Positions 59,749 through 64,000 of a DNA stretch of 64,000 nucleotides are shown in pieces. Numbering within the stretch: position 1 is the first letter of the stretch; every line of letters starts with the position of its first letter. Both the position numbers and the translations under genes were made by a program. Under the pieces are notes generated by a model. The model ran no database searches. It had not been told where the DNA came from and saw only the letters and a program-made list of their open reading frames with translations. Origin of the DNA: JBHJHP01 sp042219825 (GTDB lineage: Bacteria > Bacteroidota > Bacteroidia > Bacteroidales > UBA5342); NCBI RefSeq assembly GCF_042219825.1, contig NZ_JBHJHQ010000010.1:174172-238171 (forward strand), read 5' to 3'.

Positions 59749-60436
59749 GTTTTTTTGCTTTTCCTGCACCTTCAACGCAAATTACAATTTCTCCTTTGGG
59801 CGGATTGTTCTCATAATATTCCCTGACCTCATCCAGCGTACCCCTTTTTACCTCTTCGTGAATTTTGCTGATCTCGCGGGACACCGAACATTTTCGGTCA
59901 GAACCGAACACATCTGCCATTTGCGATAATGCTTTTACAAGCCTGTGCGGCGATTCATAAAAGATCATTGTCCGGTCTTCTTCCGAAAGATTGGTCAGCA
60001 TTTTCTGCCGTCCTTTTTTTTGTGGCAAAAAGCCTTCGAAGGTAAACCTGTCGTTTGGCAATCCCGACACCACCAGTGCCGGAATAAAGGCGGTGGAACC
60101 AGGTAAACACTCAATATCCACATCCTGCGTCACACATTCCCTAACCAACAAATAACCGGGATCGCTGATGGCCGGCATCCCGGCATCTGTTATTAAAGCA
60201 ACACACGATCCGGCCTTTATGTTTCCTGCTATTCTTTCTACCGTTTGATGTTCATTAAATTTATGATGCGACTGCATCGGTGTCTGAATGTCATAATGTT
60301 TCAGTAACTTTCCTGACACACGGGTATCTTCAGCAAGAATCAGATCCGACTCTTTCAGCACACGAACTGCCCTGAACGACATATCTTCAAGGTTTCCGAT
60401 GGGTGTTGGAACAACATATAATTTTCCGGAAGACAT
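59735..60436 (-). CDS. rsmI: 16S rRNA 2'-O-ribose C1402 methyltransferase
   Basis: The 233-residue SAM-dependent enzyme methylates the ribose of C1402 in 16S rRNA. Tetrapyrrole-methylase-type motifs are seen: VPTPIGNLEDMSFRAVRVLK, LILAEDTRVS, LITDAGMPAISDPGYLLV and LPGSTAFIPALVVSGLP. It is the middle gene of a three-gene set with the Glu-rich protein upstream (3-base gap) and yjjG downstream. Confidence 0.94.
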   Translation of the reverse strand: MSSGKLYVVPTPIGNLEDMSFRAVRVLKESDLILAEDTRVSGKLLKHYDIQTPMQSHHKFNEHQTVERIAGNIKAGSCVALITDAGMPAISDPGYLLVRECVTQDVDIECLPGSTAFIPALVVSGLPNDRFTFEGFLPQKKGRQKMLTNLSEEDRTMIFYESPHRLVKALSQMADVFGSDRKCSVSREISKIHEEVKRGTLDEVREYYENNPPKGEIVICVEGAGKAKKHEVD

Positions 60437-60439
60437 AGT

Positions 60440-61264
60440 TTATTTGTAACGACGGTTTACCAGAGACACAAAACGTCCGGTTGTTTCATCTTCAAAATCC
60501 CAATCAAAATGCTGAACCATATACTCCAGGGCACTATCAAATGAATCCAGCGTATTCAAGTCGTCCAGACTTTTAAAGAAACGATCCCTGTCGTTATTAA
60601 ACAATTCCTTCTGAAACATAAACCGGTCATTTATATTTATGGCTCGTTTTAAATCTGCTATGGGCGAACCTTCCAGCCTGGCACTTATGGATCCTGAAAT
60701 ATCCTTTTTAATTCTGTCAATGACTTTTTCTCCGGCTTCGATTGTTTCTCCCAGAACTGTTACAGTCTTTTTCTTTGTGGTCACTATCTTACTTTCCCCT
60801 TCTTCTTCCGTTTCAACTTTCGAAACTTCTTCCTCCACTTCAATTATCGTTTCCGGTTCGGTTGCCACCGGTTCTTCTTTGCTTTCATTAAGTATTTCGG
60901 GTTGATCCTGAATTTCAGACACCGTTTCTTCCACAGCAACAGGTTCCGCTTTTATTTCCGGTTCTTTTTCTTCCGGCTCCTCTTCTACCACGGGTTTCGG
61001 CTCAGGCTCTTCTTCAACTTCCTTAACTTCCAGCTTTGGTTTTTCTTCGATCACAATTTCAATATCCGGTTCAGCAGGTTCATGAATAGCGACACGCACC
61101 TCGCCCGGAAGGATATCAATATTATCTTTTAACTGCTCAGCTTTACTTTTGGCAAGTTTTATAATCGGCTCCGGAATGTCACCATATCCTTCCATTCCCT
61201 CCAGCAAAAGCTGCAGCTCATTTATGTCTTTGTGAATGAGTTTTAATAAGGCACTTCTATCCAT
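60440..61264 (-). CDS. Glu-rich protein with a conserved C-terminal domain, unknown function
   Basis: The 274-residue protein has a short N-terminal helical part (DRSALLKLIHKDINELQLLL), a long low-complexity Glu/Pro/Val region (about residues 65-165), and a compact C-terminal domain, from ISGSISARLEGSPIADLKRA to EDETTGRFVSLVNRRYK. The C-terminal domain recalls conserved hypothetical proteins of Bacteroidota; no function is known to me. No signal peptide or membrane helix is seen. It probably heads the operon with rsmI and yjjG. Confidence 0.7.
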   Translation of the reverse strand: MDRSALLKLIHKDINELQLLLEGMEGYGDIPEPIIKLAKSKAEQLKDNIDILPGEVRVAIHEPAEPDIEIVIEEKPKLEVKEVEEEPEPKPVVEEEPEEKEPEIKAEPVAVEETVSEIQDQPEILNESKEEPVATEPETIIEVEEEVSKVETEEEGESKIVTTKKKTVTVLGETIEAGEKVIDRIKKDISGSISARLEGSPIADLKRAININDRFMFQKELFNNDRDRFFKSLDDLNTLDSFDSALEYMVQHFDWDFEDETTGRFVSLVNRRYK

Positions 61265-61347
61265 TTGAATATTTTTTCAGTCTCTTATAAATACGACCTA
61301 AAATTAAAATTATTTTTCCAAGCATAGTGTTTCTGGCTTTAAAATTA

Positions 61348-61355
61348 TAATTTTG
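61348..61355 (+). promoter_or_regulatory. Bacteroidota -7 box for tdk
   Basis: TAATTTTG matches TAnnTTTG, 20 bases before the tdk start. Confidence 0.5.
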
Positions 61356-61375
61356 GTTGCTTTAAGCGATGTACA

Positions 61376-61987
61376 ATGAATCTATTTTCGGAATCAGAAA
61401 TTAACGATAAAACTGGTAATATTGAGGTGATCTGCGGGTCAATGTTCTCAGGTAAAACCGAAGAACTGATGCGTAGGATCAAACGGGCTGAATTTGCAAA
61501 GCAAAGTGTGATTATATTTAAACCGTCCATCGACAAACGGTATTCCGAAACCAAAGTGGTGTCGCACGACATGAAAGCAGTTCCGTGTATCTCGCTTACC
61601 AAAGCGGAACACATACTGGAAGAAGGTGCAACAGTGGATGTGGTTTGTATCGATGAAGCCCAGTTTTTCGATTCAGAATTAATTGAAATTTGTCAGAAAC
61701 TGGCTAACAGGGGCAAAAGAGTAATTGTTGCAGGTCTGGATATGGACTTTAAAGGCGAACCTTTCGGTTCAATTCCGGGTTTACTGGCTGTGGCTGATCA
61801 CGTGACAAAGCTTCATGCTATTTGCGTAAAATGCGGATCACTGGCCCAGTTTTCCCATCGCTTAACATTATCAAAACAGAGAATAATGTTGGGAGAAAAG
61901 GAACTTTACGAGCCCTTATGCCGTAAATGTTTTGGAAAAGCACAGAAAGACAGTGAGTCTCAAAAATCATTGACATTTAACGAATAA
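61376..61987 (+). CDS. tdk: Thymidine kinase, type II
   Basis: The 203-residue enzyme phosphorylates thymidine in salvage. It has the P-loop GSMFSGKTEELMRRI (about residues 22-36), the acidic Walker B type CIDEAQFFD, and a zinc site formed by CVKC and CRKC. The AI-2E permease gene follows by seven bases, so the two are probably cotranscribed. Confidence 0.95.
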   Translation: MNLFSESEINDKTGNIEVICGSMFSGKTEELMRRIKRAEFAKQSVIIFKPSIDKRYSETKVVSHDMKAVPCISLTKAEHILEEGATVDVVCIDEAQFFDSELIEICQKLANRGKRVIVAGLDMDFKGEPFGSIPGLLAVADHVTKLHAICVKCGSLAQFSHRLTLSKQRIMLGEKELYEPLCRKCFGKAQKDSESQKSLTFNE

Positions 61988-61994
61988 TATAACC

Positions 61995-63134
61995 ATGCAT
62001 CCGAACTACGAAAAACCTTTTACCTTCGACCGGGTGGTCAGGATAGTAATAGGTGCGATAGTTATTATCGCATTATATCTTTTGGTCAACCATATAAGAG
62101 GAGCGCTTATTCCATTTTTTGTAGCCTGGCTTATTGCCTACCTGATGAATCCTGTTGTTAACTTTATACAGAATAAGGTAAATGTCAAATCAAGATTACT
62201 GTCTGTTCTGATCACGTTACTTCTTATTATAGGTATCCTGACAGGATTAATATACCTTTTGATTCAGCCGATTTCCGGAGAGGTGGAACACACCATTGCA
62301 TTACTGAAAGATTATGCCGCCAGTAACCACGACTCCATACTGTTTCCTGACAACTGGGAAAAAAGTTTCAAAAAAATAATTGAGTTACCCGAAATACAGC
62401 AATACATTACCAATCAGGATTACGGGAAGTTACTGGAGCGGATAATGCCTTCAGCATGGAAAATATTTTCGGGCTCTGTAAATGCCGTATTATCCATCTT
62501 TGTGGTTTTCGTTATACTGCTTTACATCATTTTTATTCTTTTGGATTTCGATAAAATATCAACCGGCTGGATAAAACTGATTCCTGATAAATACAGGCAT
62601 TTTATTGACAAGTTATCTGATGATCTGGAGGATGGAATGAACCGTTATTTCCGTGGCCAGTTTCTGATAGCAACCATCGTAGGTGTGCTGTTCAGCATCG
62701 GTTTCTCAATTATTGACCTGCCGCTGGCAATAGTGTTCGGTATTTTTGTAGGGCTGCTGAACCTGATTCCTTACCTGCAAATAATCAGTATTGTGCCTGC
62801 AACCTTACTGGTGTTACTCAAATCGCTTGAAACAGGACAACCTGTTTGGATCGTTGCACTTGCGGTTCTGATTGTTTATGCTGTCGTCCAGTCGTTTCAG
62901 GATGGATTTCTGGTTCCTAAAATCATGGGGAAACGTATGGGGCTGAATCCGGCAATTATCTTATTGTCGCTATCCATTTGGGGTGCATTACTGGGCATTG
63001 TAGGAATGATAATTGCATTACCTTTCACTACATTATTGATATCGTATTATAAAAGATTTATTCTTTATGAAGACGAACAGGGACACTCGATAGATACAGT
63101 TCCTGAAAAAACAAAACCTGATAAAGACTCTTAA
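61995..63134 (+). CDS. AI-2E family membrane protein
   Basis: The 379-residue protein has the layout of the AI-2E exporter superfamily: two N-terminal helix pairs (LIPFFVAWLIAYLMNPVVNF), a central soluble segment (residues 95-150), and five or so later helices with IVGVLFSIGFSIIDLPLAIV and VQSFQDGFLVPKIMGKRMGLNP. Members include a signal exporter and sodium/proton antiporters, so the substrate is open. A short charged tail ends the protein. Confidence 0.85.
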   Translation: MHPNYEKPFTFDRVVRIVIGAIVIIALYLLVNHIRGALIPFFVAWLIAYLMNPVVNFIQNKVNVKSRLLSVLITLLLIIGILTGLIYLLIQPISGEVEHTIALLKDYAASNHDSILFPDNWEKSFKKIIELPEIQQYITNQDYGKLLERIMPSAWKIFSGSVNAVLSIFVVFVILLYIIFILLDFDKISTGWIKLIPDKYRHFIDKLSDDLEDGMNRYFRGQFLIATIVGVLFSIGFSIIDLPLAIVFGIFVGLLNLIPYLQIISIVPATLLVLLKSLETGQPVWIVALAVLIVYAVVQSFQDGFLVPKIMGKRMGLNPAIILLSLSIWGALLGIVGMIIALPFTTLLISYYKRFILYEDEQGHSIDTVPEKTKPDKDS

Positions 63135-63234
63135 ATGACCTTTTTAATAAGGTAGTCAGAAAGTTTTCAATTAATTTTATGGTTGGAGTGTTAAAATTGA
63201 ACCTAAATATTTGGTTTATTTAGATTCTGTTTTA

Positions 63235-63242
63235 TACATTTG
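63235..63242 (+). promoter_or_regulatory. Bacteroidota promoter for tRNA-Ser
   Basis: TACATTTG as -7 box with TTTG at 63210-63213, 21 bases upstream, as -33 box. The tRNA begins 14 bases later. Confidence 0.65.
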
Positions 63243-63256
63243 TCCACCCAATTTCA

Positions 63257-63347
<91 letters not shown>

Positions 63348-63368
63348 GAAATATATTACAACTCATTT

Positions 63369-63410
63369 CAAAGTCCGATAAGCTGCTGTTTATCGGACTT
63401 TTGTTTTTGT
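63369..63410 (+). terminator. Intrinsic terminator after tRNA-Ser
   Basis: AAAGTCCGATAA pairs over 12 bases with TTATCGGACTTT around a short loop, followed by TGTTTTTG. Confidence 0.88.
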
Positions 63411-63961
63411 CCTGTATTTTCTATTTCTACATTCCGGTTTACAAGGCATTATTTATTCATTTGCCTACTCTGCAAGTTCCAAATAATCTAAAATAATTCT
63501 TCCCCTATTTTGCCCAATGCTTATTTAAAGTATAGCGTTGATACTTTTACATATCACTTTTTCGGTGTAAACAGTTTATGTCTGATTTATGATTTCAGAG
63601 CACCAACTTTCGGAATAAATTATTACTTTTAAATTTGAAACTTAAAATGCCTGGTTAACAAGGATGAATTTTATTGAATAGATTCAGAATTCGAAAACGT
63701 ATTCTGAAAGTTACTTTATACCTCGCCGTACGATGTGGCTGAGATGGCGAAGCATTGAAATAGCAGAAATTTAGACCTGTTTTTCAAGCAAAAACCCGGG
63801 GAGCCGGGGAATCCGCCGGATGATGTTAAGATTTGATTATCTTTATTTAATAAAACTGATAAAACTTCAGCTTTATCGCCCGTATTGGATGGATAAGCTG
63901 AATAAATATCAGTATATATACTAGTTGGCAGCAATAGCAAAAGAAAAAAATTTACATTATT
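63411..63961. other. 551-base spacer with a G+C-richer patch
   Basis: Most of it is A+T-rich with no gene. A patch at 63721-63830 differs in composition and contains CCCGGGGAGCCGGGG and the small palindrome ATCCGCCGGAT. A 74-codon minus-strand frame crosses this patch (63716-63940) but has no recognisable domain and was not called. Confidence 0.45.
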
Positions 63962-64000
63962 ATGAATAGAATATTAGTTTTCACCGCATTCTTCCTATTC
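63962..64000 (+). CDS. Start of an exported protein, partial
   Basis: ATG at 63962 opens a frame that runs to the window end and gives MNRILVFTAFFLF, the beginning of a signal peptide. Only 13 codons are present, so nothing can be said of the mature protein. Confidence 0.45.
   Translation, partial: MNRILVFTAFFLF

Noticed and set aside
63716..63940. 74-residue minus-strand reading frame in the last spacer
   Set aside because: No domain, signal peptide or plausible promoter was seen; it may be a repeat copy or chance.

Overview
The window looks like a chromosome segment of a Bacteroidota bacterium, probably an environmental Bacteroidales/Marinilabiliales-type organism. The evidence is recurrent TAnnTTTG promoter boxes in place of the usual -10, few Shine-Dalgarno sequences, a type III glutamine synthetase, a bS22-like 30-residue ribosomal protein gene beside HU, an XrtK/MSEP-CTERM pair, LVIVD and TonB-receptor families, and tRNAs without encoded CCA. 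No rRNA, CRISPR array, integrase or intact insertion sequence was seen.

Layout. 1-5.8 kb: the end of an outer-membrane receptor, a ferritin-like/VIT1 iron protein, tyrS, an OmpR-type response regulator, a PAP2-like membrane protein and rpoN. 5.8-19.6 kb: an A+T-rich accessory stretch of mostly single-gene or two-to-three-gene units, all on the + strand, separated by long spacers that often hold imperfect hairpins. It carries a DUF6624 protein, an esterase, a Crp/ferredoxin/DUF4405 redox set, a serine beta-lactamase-like hydrolase, exosortase XrtK with its MSEP-CTERM partner, an outer-membrane-like protein bracketed by inverted repeats, a small membrane protein, LtrA and a lipoprotein. 19.6-36.2 kb: mostly core genes: DUF819 transporter, waaA, a MerR regulator with a CarH-like cobalamin domain, recQ, clpX-clpP, tig, tRNA-Leu, ksgA-mgtE, two flippase-like membrane proteins, a UDP-sugar dehydratase and pfkA.

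36.3-42.2 kb: an ECF sigma factor, a probable anti-sigma factor and seven exported proteins (barrels, lipoproteins, LVIVD propellers) packed with overlapping or abutting ends, which looks like an envelope-response operon. 42.3-50.1 kb: a nitrogen cluster with a Crp-family regulator, GSIII, a GS-like ligase followed by a kinase-like and a HAD phosphatase-like gene, then GSII. The GSIII and GSII promoters share a 13-base block.

50.5-64 kb: a PKD-domain protein, ribonuclease G, the bS22-like gene and HU, then a tight operon rsfS-ftsH-LUD-cdsA-psd-pssA that joins ribosome silencing, membrane proteolysis and phosphatidylethanolamine synthesis. After it come folB, a yjjG-rsmI operon, tdk, an AI-2E family permease, tRNA-Ser and the start of another exported protein.

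Start codons were moved downstream of the longest ORF where a promoter box, a signal peptide or family length argued for it. All functions are assigned from motifs read by eye; no database search was run.
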